64,000 bases of DNA, taken from positions 62,001 to 126,000 of the forward strand of contig NZ_JADPKY010000158.1 in assembly GCF_023074185.1 (NCBI RefSeq), in the 5' to 3' direction. Below the pieces are notes generated by a model. It worked only from the letters and a program-made list of their open reading frames with translations. It made no database searches and was not told the origin of the DNA. Each line of letters starts with the position of its first letter. The stretch's first letter is position 1. A program made the position numbers and the translations under genes. This stretch comes from Bradyrhizobium sp. 132. GTDB lineage: Bacteria; Pseudomonadota; Alphaproteobacteria; Rhizobiales; Xanthobacteraceae. This document shows, piece after piece, positions 54,546 to 63,172 of the stretch.

Positions 54546-56102
54546 CTACTCCATCACCGCATGTTCCGGCCCGGCCGACTGCTTGCGCAGCGTGGCCTTG
54601 GACGAGCCGATCATCAGGGCGAGTGGGATGGTGCAGAGGATGAAGATCATCACCAACATGTAGTCGTGCGCGAAGGCGATGATCTGCGCCTGCACGCTGA
54701 CCATCCTGTCGGCCATGGCGCGGCCGGCGTCGGTGGAGAGATTGATCATGCCGCTGACGTTGGGCATCTGGAGCGCGTGGTTGAACGGGTTGATGTTCTC
54801 GGACAGGATCGCATAGGTCTTGCGCGTGCCCTGCGTCAGCTCGGCGACGACGATGGAAATGCCGACCGAGCTCGCGACGTTGCGCAGCAGCGTCAGCATT
54901 GAGGTGCCGTCGGTGCGCAAGTGGTTCGGCAGCGTCAGGAACGCCACCGTCGAGAGCGGCACGAAGACGAGGCCGAAGCCAAAGCCCTGGATCACGCTGA
55001 CGACCACGATTTCCGGCACCTGGGTCTGGTCGGTCCAGCCCGTCATCTGGAACAGCGAGGCCGCCGTCAGCGTCAGGCCGCAGATGATCAGCGTGCGCGC
55101 CTCGATCCAGCGCATGATGCGGCCGACCATCATCATGGCGAAGAAAGTGCCGAAGCCGCGGCTTGCGAGCAGGCCGCCTGCGGTCATGATGGGATAACCG
55201 ATCACGTTCTGCAGGTAGGGCGAAGCCAGCGCCATGGTCGAGTACAGCACGAGGCCCATCACCGTCATGAAGATGCAGCCGGTGAGGAAGTTGCGATCCC
55301 TGAACAGCGCGAACTGAATGAAGGGACGCGAGGTCGTGAAGGAGTGGGCGAAGAAGTAATAGAAGGCGACGCCGGAGACGGCGAACTCGGTCACGATCTC
55401 GACCGACTCGAACCAGTCGAGCTGCTCGCCGCGATCGAGCGCGAGCTGGAGTGCGCCGATCCCGATCGCCAGCGCGGCAAAGCCGAACCAGTCGAACTTC
55501 AGGCTGAGATTCTTATCGGTCTCGTCCATGAAGACGGCGAGCCCGAGCACGGTGATCGCGCCGAACGGCAGGTTGACGAAGAACACCCAGTGCCAGGAAT
55601 AGCTCTCGGTCAGCCAGGCGCCCAGCGACGGGCCCATGATCGGGCCCATCATCACGCCCATGCCCCAGATCGACATCGCCGTGGCGCGTTCCTGAAGCGT
55701 GTAATAGTCGAGCATCACTGACTGCGACAGCGGCACCAGCGCTGCGCCGAATACGCCCTGCAGCAGGCGGAACAGCACCATCTGGTTGATGTCCTGTGCG
55801 AGGCCGCACAGCACGGAGGCGAAGGTGAAGCCGGCCGCGCAGGCGATGAAGATGCGCTTGCGGCCAAAGCGGTTGGAGATCCAGCCCACCGGCGCCGTCA
55901 TGATCGCAGCGGCGACGATGTAGGACGTCAGCACCCAGTTGATCTGGTCCTGCGAGGCCGACAGCGTGCCCTGCATGTAGGGCAGGGCGACATTGGCGAT
56001 GGTGGTGTCCAGCGCCTGCATGATGGTCGCCGTCATGGCGCAGATCGTCACCATGTTCCGGCGCATGCCGGGGACCATCAGGCTCGCATGGGGGCCGGAC
56101 AT
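54546..56102 (-). CDS. emrB: DHA2-type multidrug efflux protein EmrB
   Basis: 518 aa MFS exporter with 14 hydrophobic segments. Motif D1 is seen in MQALDTTIANVALPYMQG, motif A in SNRFGRKRIFIACAAGF, and motif C in MGVMMGPIMGPSLGAWL. It follows emrA by 16 bp and works with it across the periplasm; the outer-membrane TolC partner is not in the window. ATG 56102 opens MSGPHASLMVPG. It is the third gene of marR-emrA-emrB. Confidence 0.94.
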   Translation of the reverse strand: MSGPHASLMVPGMRRNMVTICAMTATIMQALDTTIANVALPYMQGTLSASQDQINWVLTSYIVAAAIMTAPVGWISNRFGRKRIFIACAAGFTFASVLCGLAQDINQMVLFRLLQGVFGAALVPLSQSVMLDYYTLQERATAMSIWGMGVMMGPIMGPSLGAWLTESYSWHWVFFVNLPFGAITVLGLAVFMDETDKNLSLKFDWFGFAALAIGIGALQLALDRGEQLDWFESVEIVTEFAVSGVAFYYFFAHSFTTSRPFIQFALFRDRNFLTGCIFMTVMGLVLYSTMALASPYLQNVIGYPIMTAGGLLASRGFGTFFAMMMVGRIMRWIEARTLIICGLTLTAASLFQMTGWTDQTQVPEIVVVSVIQGFGFGLVFVPLSTVAFLTLPNHLRTDGTSMLTLLRNVASSVGISIVVAELTQGTRKTYAILSENINPFNHALQMPNVSGMINLSTDAGRAMADRMVSVQAQIIAFAHDYMLVMIFILCTIPLALMIGSSKATLRKQSAGPEHAVME

Positions 56103-56118
56103 CGGATCGGTCCTTGTC

Positions 56119-57282
56119 TCAGTCGTTTTCGTGGCCTGCGGTCGCCGCCAGGCCGAGCAGGCCGGCGAGCGAGCGCTGATGGCCGGTGTCGATGGTGGCG
56201 TAGACGCTCATGCCCGCCTTCAGCTTCCGCACGTATTTGTCGGTCTCGTCGAAATAGACGCGGATCGGCACACGTTGCACGACCTTGACGAAATTGCCGG
56301 TGGCGTTTTGCGGCGGCAGGATCGCGAACTGCGCGCCGGTGCCGGGCGAGAGCGAGCCGATCTTGCCCTTGAAGACATGGTTCGGGAACGCGTCGACCTC
56401 AAGCGTGACCGGTTGCCCTTCGGTGACGTAGGTGAGGTCGCTTTCTTTCGGATTGGCGTCGACCCAGGGATGGGCGACGTCGATGATGGAGAACACCGGC
56501 GTGCCGGCGGTGACGTAGCGGCCGAGCTGGATCTGCTCGACCTGCGTCGCTACGCCGCTCATCGGGGCCCGCACGACGGCGTGGTCGAGATTGCGCTGGG
56601 CGTCGTCGAGCTTGGCCTTGGCCTGGGCATAGGGCGGGAATTGCTCGAGCGGCAGGTCGGGATTGCCGAGCAGCTGGGTCTTCGCATTGGACAACTGCTG
56701 CTTGACGAACTGCGTCTGGGCGCCAGCGGTGACCAGCGCATTGGCAGCGTTGTCCAGGTCGAGCTGCGAGCCGAAATTGCTCTTTACCAGTGACTGCTTG
56801 CGCTCGACGTCGCGCTGCTTCAGGTCGACGCCCCGCTGCGCCAAATCGAGCATCTGTGCGTATATCTTGATGTTCGCGATGAGATTGTCATAGGTCGTGC
56901 GAGACTGGTCGAGCGCGGCCTTTGCCTGATCGACCGCGAGGCGGAACGGCACGGGGTCGATCTCGAACAGCTCGTCGCCCTGCTTGACGACTTGGCCCTC
57001 TTTCACGATGACCTTCTCGATCTTGCCGGAAATGTCGGGCGTCACCAGCACCTTCTGGGCACCGACATAGGCGTCGTCGGTGCCGACATAGCGGCCGCCA
57101 TTGAGATAGAAGGTCAGGCCGGCAATGGCGACGACGGCCGGCAGCACGACCAGAAGCAGGACGCGGCGATAACGGCGCAGGCCGGCGATCAGGCGGCGAC
57201 GCGGATTGGTGCCGGCTTTCTTGGTGGGCTTGCCGCTGTCGATTTTCTGCTCGGGTTGGAATTTGAGAACCTGATCAGCCAT
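56119..57282 (-). CDS. emrA: Membrane fusion protein EmrA (HlyD family)
   Basis: 387 aa periplasmic adaptor. A single N-terminal helix (VLLLVVLPAVVAIAGLTFYL, ~residues 41-60) is followed by a biotinyl-lipoyl-like half (GRYVGTDDAYVGAQKVLVTPDISG), a coiled-coil hairpin (~110-210) and the second lipoyl half (VVRAPMSGVATQVEQIQLGRYVTAG). It overlaps the end of marR by eight bases (ATG within ATGGCTGA). Together with EmrB it exports hydrophobic drugs or signals. Confidence 0.94.
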   Translation of the reverse strand: MADQVLKFQPEQKIDSGKPTKKAGTNPRRRLIAGLRRYRRVLLLVVLPAVVAIAGLTFYLNGGRYVGTDDAYVGAQKVLVTPDISGKIEKVIVKEGQVVKQGDELFEIDPVPFRLAVDQAKAALDQSRTTYDNLIANIKIYAQMLDLAQRGVDLKQRDVERKQSLVKSNFGSQLDLDNAANALVTAGAQTQFVKQQLSNAKTQLLGNPDLPLEQFPPYAQAKAKLDDAQRNLDHAVVRAPMSGVATQVEQIQLGRYVTAGTPVFSIIDVAHPWVDANPKESDLTYVTEGQPVTLEVDAFPNHVFKGKIGSLSPGTGAQFAILPPQNATGNFVKVVQRVPIRVYFDETDKYVRKLKAGMSVYATIDTGHQRSLAGLLGLAATAGHEND

Positions 57283-57757
57283 AGCGCTGCTCCTTACGCG
57301 CTTGTTCCGCCACCGATGTCTGGATCGCGGTACGCACGTTTTCCTTGATTGTTTCGAGCTGGGTGAGGAGGCGATGGGCGTCCGCCGGAGTGATGCCTTC
57401 GAGCGCGTTGGCCGTGAGCTCGGACTTCAGCCCGCTCATCCGTCCGAGCAATTGCCGCCCCGCCTTCTTCAGGTGCAGCCGCTTGACGCGGCGGTCCGAA
57501 GGATCGTTGCGGCGTTCGATCCAGTCACTGTCGCAGAGCTTGTCGATCAGGCGCGTCAGCGTGATCGGCTGCACCTCGAGAAGCTCCGCGAGTTCCGACT
57601 GCTTCATGCCTTCGCTGCGCTCGACCTTGGCCAGCACCGCCCATTGCGCGCGGGTGATACCGAAGCGCGAGGCTTCCTTGTCGGCATAGACGCGGAGCAG
57701 GCGATAGAGCTCGGCAAGCGTAAACAGGAAGTTCTGGTCCACGGGCCCGCGGCTCAT
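57275..57757 (-). CDS. MarR-family repressor
   Basis: 160 aa winged-helix regulator: FGITRAQWAVLAKVERSEGMKQSELAELLEVQPITLTRLIDKLCDSDWIERRNDPSDRRVKRLHLKKAG contains the recognition helix and the D-x-R-x-K/R wing of MarR proteins. ATG 57757 is eight bases after GGAGA; TTG 57772 is in frame but lies in the operator. It is the first gene of marR-emrA-emrB, so it most likely represses its own operon and is released by an exported compound. Confidence 0.93.
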   Translation of the reverse strand: MSRGPVDQNFLFTLAELYRLLRVYADKEASRFGITRAQWAVLAKVERSEGMKQSELAELLEVQPITLTRLIDKLCDSDWIERRNDPSDRRVKRLHLKKAGRQLLGRMSGLKSELTANALEGITPADAHRLLTQLETIKENVRTAIQTSVAEQARKEQRYG

Positions 57758-57771
57758 GAGCTTGGTCTCCA

Positions 57772-57801
57772 ATAAGCTTGGGATATAATAAGCAAGCTTA
57801 T
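57772..57801. promoter_or_regulatory. Operator-like inverted repeat upstream of marR-emrAB
   Basis: ATAAGCTTG (57772-57780) and CAAGCTTAT (57793-57801) are perfect nine-base arms 12 bp apart, just upstream of the marR ATG. TATTAT between the arms on the minus strand could be the -10 box. The A/T-rich block stands out from its surroundings. Very likely the MarR operator. Confidence 0.65.
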
Positions 57802-57914
57802 GATTATTTCATGGCGGGATAGCGGGATGCTGTCCCGCAGCAAGAGCATGGCTGATCGCCGCACCGCCGGTCCTGCTTTGGGTTCCCCTTTCGAAATGCT
57901 AGAACGCCGGTCCC

Positions 57915-58409
57915 ATGACCTTCGCAAAGCCGGTTTTTCCCGCGCCCGATCACGATCACGGCCGTTGCACCGCCGATGCGCTGGCGCATGCCGAGGCCGT
58001 CTGCGAGCAGCGCACGCAGAAATTCACGCCGATCCGCCGCCATGTGCTGGGGGCGCTGCTCTCGAGCCACCGGCCGCTGGGAGCCTATGAAGTGATCGAC
58101 GAGCTGGCGAAATCGATGCCGCGGCCGGCGCCGATCACGGTCTATCGTGCTCTCGATTTCTTGATGACGAACGGCCTCGTGCACCGCATCGAAAGCCGCA
58201 ACGCCTATCTCGCCTGCGCCGCCCACCACCATGACGCGACCTCGGCGGTGACGTTCCTGATCTGCGAGCGCTGTGGTCTGGTCGGTGAGATTCCGTCGGC
58301 GTCGTTCGCCAAGGACCTCACCGCCGCCGCGCGCAGTTCAGGCTTCGCTCCCAAACTGTCCGTGGTGGAAATCACGGGCGTCTGTGCGCATTGTCAGAAA
58401 GCTGCATAA
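57915..58409 (+). CDS. zur: Fur-family zinc uptake regulator Zur
   Basis: 164 aa metalloregulator. The winged helix is seen in TPIRRHVLGALLSSHRPLGAYEVIDELAK and PAPITVYRALDFLMTNGLVHRIESRNAY. The structural zinc site has CERC (117-120) and CAHC (157-160), and HHHD at 104-107 lies near the sensing site. The Cys pairs and the truncated length fit Zur better than Fur/Mur. ATG 57915. It is followed 36 bp later by a DMT transporter in the same direction. No zinc-transport gene is adjacent. Confidence 0.87.
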   Translation: MTFAKPVFPAPDHDHGRCTADALAHAEAVCEQRTQKFTPIRRHVLGALLSSHRPLGAYEVIDELAKSMPRPAPITVYRALDFLMTNGLVHRIESRNAYLACAAHHHDATSAVTFLICERCGLVGEIPSASFAKDLTAAARSSGFAPKLSVVEITGVCAHCQKAA

Positions 58410-58445
58410 AGCAACAACGGCGCAACGCCGGTTTTTCAGGAAGAC

Positions 58446-59399
58446 ATGTCCTCACCACAAGCCCTATCGTCCGCCGGTCGTCCCCTCAGTGCCGGCGCCA
58501 TCGCTCTGATGCTCATGCTGTGCCTGACCTGGGGGTTCAACCAGATCGCGGTGAAGCTGGTGCTGCCGGACATCCCGCCGATGCTTCAGGCCACGTTCCG
58601 CTCGATGGGCGCGCTGCCGGTGCTGTTCATCATCGGCAGCTTGCGCGGCGTTAAATTTTTCGAGCGCGACGGCACCTGGAAGCCCGGCGTGATCGCCGGA
58701 CTGATGTTCGGCATCGAGTTCGTTCTGATCTTCCAGGGCCTGCGCTTCACACCGGCGTCGCGGGCAGTCGTGTTCCTCTACACCGCGCCGTTCTTCGTCG
58801 CGCTCGGCTCCTACCAGGTGCTTGGCGAGCGACTTGGCGGTACGCAATGGCTGGGGCTGGCCGTCAGCTTTGCCGGTGTCGCACTCGCGATCGGGGTACC
58901 GCAGCCTAATGTCGATTCGCATGTTCTGCTCGGCGACCTCATGATCGTCGGCGGCGCCGCGCTGTGGGCGGCGACCACGCTGGTTGCCAAGGGCACCCGG
59001 CTGCGCTTCGCGGCGCCAGAAAAGGCACTCGGCTATCAGGTCGCGACCTCGATCCCGATCCTCGGTACGGCCGCCTGGCTGTTCGGGGAGACCATCCCCC
59101 GCACCCCGTCGACGCTGTCGCTGGGCCTGATGGCCTTCCAGGCGATCTGGGTGGTGGGAACCACGTTCACGCTTTGGTTCGCGCTGGTGAAGACCTATTC
59201 GGCCAGCAAATTGTCGGCTTTTACCTTCATCACCCCTTTGTTTGGCGTGGTGGGTAGCTATTTCATCATGCACGACACCCTGAACCTGACATTTGGGGCG
59301 GCAGCGGTCCTTGTAATTGCTGGGCTTTTTCTGGTTAACCGTCCCAGCCAATCCGCTGCGGCGCCGCGCGATGCATTGCTGAACGTCACCAAAACCTGA
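58446..59399 (+). CDS. DMT/EamA-family transporter
   Basis: 317 aa membrane protein with ten hydrophobic helices in two repeated EamA halves (LTWGFNQIAVKLVLPDIPPMLQATFRS and ALWAATTLVAKGTRLRFA). FTPASRAVVFLYTAPFFVAL is the conserved end of the first half. Such proteins move metabolites or amino acids; substrate unknown. ATG 58446 follows AGGAAG. It sits 12 bp upstream of ispG and probably shares its message. Confidence 0.92.
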   Translation: MSSPQALSSAGRPLSAGAIALMLMLCLTWGFNQIAVKLVLPDIPPMLQATFRSMGALPVLFIIGSLRGVKFFERDGTWKPGVIAGLMFGIEFVLIFQGLRFTPASRAVVFLYTAPFFVALGSYQVLGERLGGTQWLGLAVSFAGVALAIGVPQPNVDSHVLLGDLMIVGGAALWAATTLVAKGTRLRFAAPEKALGYQVATSIPILGTAAWLFGETIPRTPSTLSLGLMAFQAIWVVGTTFTLWFALVKTYSASKLSAFTFITPLFGVVGSYFIMHDTLNLTFGAAAVLVIAGLFLVNRPSQSAAAPRDALLNVTKT

Positions 59400-59411
59400 T
59401 ATTTGGACCCC

Positions 59412-60695
59412 ATGAACAAGCTCGAAACCACCATCGATTCCGACATCGCGGGGCCTGCGCCGCGCCATCACACCACCCAGGTCAAGGTCGGCGACGTTGC
59501 CGTCGGCGGCGGTGCGCCGATCGTCGTGCAGTCGATGACCAACACCGACACCGCCGATATCGACGGCACCATCGCCCAGGTCGCAGCACTCGCGCGCGCG
59601 GGCTCCGAAATGGTCCGCATCACCGTGGACCGCGAGGAAGCCGCTGCCGCCGTCCCGCATATCCGCGACGGCCTGCTCAAGCGCGGCATCACCACGCCCT
59701 TGATCGGCGACTTTCATTATATCGGCCACAAGCTGCTCGCGGCCTATCCGGCCTGCGCCGAGGCGCTCGCCAAATACCGCATCAATCCCGGCAATGTCGG
59801 CTTCAAGGACAAGCGCGACACGCAGTTCGCCGACATCATCGAGATCGCCAACAAGAACAGCAAGCCGGTCCGCATCGGCGCCAATTGGGGCTCGCTCGAC
59901 CAGGAGCTTCTGACCAGGCTGATGGACGAGAACACCGCCTCGGCCAATCCGCGCGATGCGCGCGCGGTGATGCGCGAAGCCATGGTGCAGTCGGCGCTGC
60001 TCTCGGCTGCCCGCGCCGAAGAGCTCGGCATGCCCAAGGACCGCATCATCCTGTCGGCCAAGGTGTCGGCGGTGCAGGATCTGATCGCGGTCTACGAGGT
60101 TCTCGCCAGCCGCTCCGATTACGCCATCCATCTCGGCCTGACCGAGGCCGGCATGGGCACCAAGGGCATTGTCGCCTCATCCGCCGCGCTCGGCATCCTG
60201 CTTCAGCAGGGCATCGGCGACACCATCCGCATCTCGCTGACACCGGAGCCCGGCGGCGACCGCACCCGTGAGGTGCAGGTCGGCCAGGAGCTGTTGCAGA
60301 CCATGGGCTTCCGCACCTTCGTGCCGCTGGTTGCGGCATGTCCCGGCTGCGGCCGCACCACCTCGACCACGTTCCAGGAACTGGCCAGCTCGATCCAGGG
60401 TTTCATCCGCGACGAGATGCCGACCTGGAAAACCAAATATCCCGGCGTGGAAGAACTCAACGTCGCGGTGATGGGCTGCATCGTCAACGGCCCCGGCGAA
60501 TCCAAGCACGCCAATATCGGCATCTCGCTGCCGGGCACGGGCGAAGCGCCGGCTGCCCCCGTGTTCGTCGACGGCAAGAAGTTCCGGACCCTGCGCGGCC
60601 CGACCATCTCCACCGACTTCAAGGCGCTCGTGATCGACTACATCGAGCAGCGCTATGGTCAGGGCGCCAAGGTGCCGGTGACCGCGGCGGAGTGA
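59412..60695 (+). CDS. ispG: 4-hydroxy-3-methylbut-2-enyl diphosphate synthase
   Basis: 427 aa [4Fe-4S] enzyme of the MEP isoprenoid pathway, converting MEcPP to HMBPP. The N-terminal TIM barrel has APIVVQSMTNTDTADIDGT, and the C-terminal cluster-binding part has CPGCGRTT (~residue 310) and MGCIVNGPGESKHANIG (~355). ATG 59412 starts it; the in-frame TTG 59403 is unlikely. Length and motifs are normal for the proteobacterial form. Confidence 0.97.
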   Translation: MNKLETTIDSDIAGPAPRHHTTQVKVGDVAVGGGAPIVVQSMTNTDTADIDGTIAQVAALARAGSEMVRITVDREEAAAAVPHIRDGLLKRGITTPLIGDFHYIGHKLLAAYPACAEALAKYRINPGNVGFKDKRDTQFADIIEIANKNSKPVRIGANWGSLDQELLTRLMDENTASANPRDARAVMREAMVQSALLSAARAEELGMPKDRIILSAKVSAVQDLIAVYEVLASRSDYAIHLGLTEAGMGTKGIVASSAALGILLQQGIGDTIRISLTPEPGGDRTREVQVGQELLQTMGFRTFVPLVAACPGCGRTTSTTFQELASSIQGFIRDEMPTWKTKYPGVEELNVAVMGCIVNGPGESKHANIGISLPGTGEAPAAPVFVDGKKFRTLRGPTISTDFKALVIDYIEQRYGQGAKVPVTAAE

Positions 60696-60721
60696 TCTAA
60701 CTTCACTCGGGCTCACACTCC

Positions 60722-60773
60722 GCCGTCGTCCCGGACAAGCGCGCCTCAGCGCGCGCAGATCCGGGACGACGGC
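60722..60773. terminator. Long GC-rich stem-loop after ispG
   Basis: Perfect 14-base arms GCCGTCGTCCCGGA (60722-60735) and its complement (60760-60773), with GCGCGC/GCGCGC inside. No T-run beyond TGTGTTT. It is a repeat-family stem (compare 51475-51508) that may also end ispG transcription. Confidence 0.45.
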
Positions 60774-60849
60774 TGTGTTTGCAGCGCAGATTGCGTATCT
60801 GTCACCCCGCGCTACCATGCCCCCAATCAAAACGATCGGGAGGCACACC

Positions 60850-61746
60850 ATGAGTTCACTCGCCGGCAAGCAGGGCCCGCGCTATCGCCATACGGCGGAC
60901 GACGGCGCGCCCTATGAGACCATCGCGGTCGAAAAGCTCACCCCGATCATCGGTGCGGAAATATCTGGCGTCGACATCGGCAAGCTGGTCTCGGACGATG
61001 CCGGCTCCAACCGGCAGATGGACGAGATTCACCGCGCGCTCGCCGAAAACCTCGTCATCTTCTTCCGCGACCAGCGCATCACGCCGCAGCAGCATCTCGC
61101 CTTCGGCCGCAAGTTCGGCGAACTGCATTTCCATCCTGCCGCGCCGCATGAGGATGAAGACCCGGCGCTGATGAAGATCTACGCGGATGCGAACTCGCCG
61201 CGCGCCAACGGCGAAGGCTGGCATTCCGACGTGTCCTGCGACCTCGAACCGCCGATGGGCTCGATCCTCTACATCAAGCAGTGCCCGCCGCGCGGCGGCG
61301 ACACGCTGTTCGCGAACATGTACGCTGCGTACGAGGCGCTGTCGGACCGCATGAAGGCCTATCTCGACGGCCTGACCGCGCTGCACGACGGCGAGCCGAT
61401 CTATCGTGGGCTCTATGCCAATTACGGCGTGGCTGACCGTCCGTCCTATCCGAACGCCGAGCACCCTGTGTTGCGCACGCATCCGGTCACGGGCAGGAAG
61501 GCGCTCTACGTCAATCGCGGCTTCACCCGCCACATCAACGGCATCCCGCGCGACGAGAGCGACGCGATGCTGGCCTATCTTTACCAGCACGCCGAAAACC
61601 CGCTGTTCCAGTGCCGCTTCCGCTGGACCGAGAACGCTATCGCGTTCTGGGACAACCGTTGCGCCCAGCACCGCGCGATGTGGGACTACTGGCCGCACAC
61701 ACGCTCCGGCACGCGCGTGACGGTGAAGGGCGAGCGGCCGGTTTAA
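60850..61746 (+). CDS. TauD/TfdA-family Fe(II)/2-oxoglutarate dioxygenase
   Basis: 298 aa oxygenase. Iron ligands His125 and Asp127 (GWHSDVSCD) and distal His274 (CAQHRAMWDY), with 2-oxoglutarate-binding Arg285 (THTRSGTRV), are present. The family includes taurine, alkylsulfate and 2,4-D dioxygenases; LHFHPAAPHEDEDP and the full length resemble the alkylsulfatase/TauD group. ATG 60850 follows GGGAGG by seven bases. It is 85 bp upstream of the Rieske oxygenase in the same direction. Substrate unknown. Confidence 0.92.
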   Translation: MSSLAGKQGPRYRHTADDGAPYETIAVEKLTPIIGAEISGVDIGKLVSDDAGSNRQMDEIHRALAENLVIFFRDQRITPQQHLAFGRKFGELHFHPAAPHEDEDPALMKIYADANSPRANGEGWHSDVSCDLEPPMGSILYIKQCPPRGGDTLFANMYAAYEALSDRMKAYLDGLTALHDGEPIYRGLYANYGVADRPSYPNAEHPVLRTHPVTGRKALYVNRGFTRHINGIPRDESDAMLAYLYQHAENPLFQCRFRWTENAIAFWDNRCAQHRAMWDYWPHTRSGTRVTVKGERPV

Positions 61747-61831
61747 TCCGCCTGCGCACCGCGTTCCGCGTTGACGTCTTCCCGCGTCCGCGCCAATCTT
61801 GCCGAAAACAAAGACGTCGGGAGGATCAGCC

Positions 61832-63169
61832 ATGCTCCGCGCCGAGGACAACAAATTCCTGACCGAGTCGGGCCCCGGCACGGGAATGGGCGAGCTGTTG
61901 CGCCGGTTCTGGATTCCCGTGGCTCTCTCAGAAGAACTTTCCGAGCCGGACGGCGAGCCGAAGAAGATCATCGTGCTTGGCGAGGAGTTGCTCGCCTTCC
62001 GTGACTCGCGCGGGGCTGTCGGAATCATCGATCAGTATTGCCCGCATCGCGGCGCCAATCTCTGGCTTGGGCGCAATGAGGAATGCGGCATTCGCTGCGT
62101 CTATCACGGCTGGAAGTTCGACACCGACGGCCGATGCGTCGACATGCCGACCTCCTATCCCGACATCAACGCCAAAGACCTCATCCGGATCAAATCCTAT
62201 CCGGTGCGCGAATGGGGCGAGATGATCTGGGCCTATATGGGCCCGGCCGAGGTCATGCCCGAATTGCCAGATCTCGAAATGGCGCTGCTGCCGGCCTCGC
62301 ACCGCTATGTCGGCAAGAAATGGCAGGACTGCAACTGGGTGCAGGCGCTGGAAGGCTCGATCGACACCGCGCATTTCACCTTCGCCCATCTCTCCTTCGA
62401 CAAGGAGGAGAACGAGGTTCTGGACATCAAGAAGCATTTTGTGAATCCGATCGCGCGGATGTCGAGCGACCACATGCGTTGGATCGCGGAGGATCCGCGC
62501 CCTGTGATCAAGATCCAGCCGCACGACGCGGGGCTGACGATTGCCGGTGGGCGTCTCACCGGCGGCGACAGTATCTACTGGCGCATCGCGCAATTCCTGA
62601 TGCCGTTCCACGCCTATGCGCCGAGCGCGATGCCGGGCGAGAACATTTTTGGCCAGACCTTTGTGCCCGTCACTGACACCAATTGCTGGATCTACACCTA
62701 TGCCTGGAATCCGGAGCGGCCGCTGACCCAAGCCGAGCGTGATGCCTTCGACCGCGGCAATGGCGTGATCGCGGAGGTCGACGACAATTACGTGCCGATG
62801 CGGCACAAGGGCAACGACTATTTGATCGACCGCAAACTCCAGAAGACCAGGAGCTACACCGGCATCAAGGGCGTCTCCGAACAGGACGCCGCCGTCCAGG
62901 ACAGCCAAGGCCCGATCGCCGACCGCACCCGCGAGCATCTCGGCCCGACCGATCTCGGTATCATGCATTTCCGGAAAGTCGTGATGGAGCTGGCGCGGGC
63001 GCTTCAGCAAGGCGAGCCGCCGCCGCAGGCCGCGCATCAGGATCGCTACGCCGTGCGCTCGGGCGCCTGCGTCACCAGTAAGGCCAAGGATTTGCCCGCC
63101 GTGATGCTGGAACGCTTTGGCGACGTCGCGGGATTCGTCGGCCGTCCCAGGATTGCGGCAGCGGAGTAG
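61832..63169 (+). CDS. Rieske aromatic ring-hydroxylating oxygenase, alpha subunit type
   Basis: 445 aa. The Rieske cluster ligands are Cys70-x-His72 (YCPHRGANL) and Cys89-x2-His92 (CVYHGWKF). The mononuclear iron site is around residues 176-187 (SIDTAHFTFAH, Asp/His/His). It resembles phthalate- or vanillate-type single-component oxygenases that need a separate reductase, none of which is adjacent. ATG 61832 follows GGGAGG; ATG 61799 is in frame and less likely. It is paired with the TauD-type gene and followed after three bases by an amidase gene. Confidence 0.92.
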   Translation: MLRAEDNKFLTESGPGTGMGELLRRFWIPVALSEELSEPDGEPKKIIVLGEELLAFRDSRGAVGIIDQYCPHRGANLWLGRNEECGIRCVYHGWKFDTDGRCVDMPTSYPDINAKDLIRIKSYPVREWGEMIWAYMGPAEVMPELPDLEMALLPASHRYVGKKWQDCNWVQALEGSIDTAHFTFAHLSFDKEENEVLDIKKHFVNPIARMSSDHMRWIAEDPRPVIKIQPHDAGLTIAGGRLTGGDSIYWRIAQFLMPFHAYAPSAMPGENIFGQTFVPVTDTNCWIYTYAWNPERPLTQAERDAFDRGNGVIAEVDDNYVPMRHKGNDYLIDRKLQKTRSYTGIKGVSEQDAAVQDSQGPIADRTREHLGPTDLGIMHFRKVVMELARALQQGEPPPQAAHQDRYAVRSGACVTSKAKDLPAVMLERFGDVAGFVGRPRIAAAE

Positions 63170-63172
63170 GGT

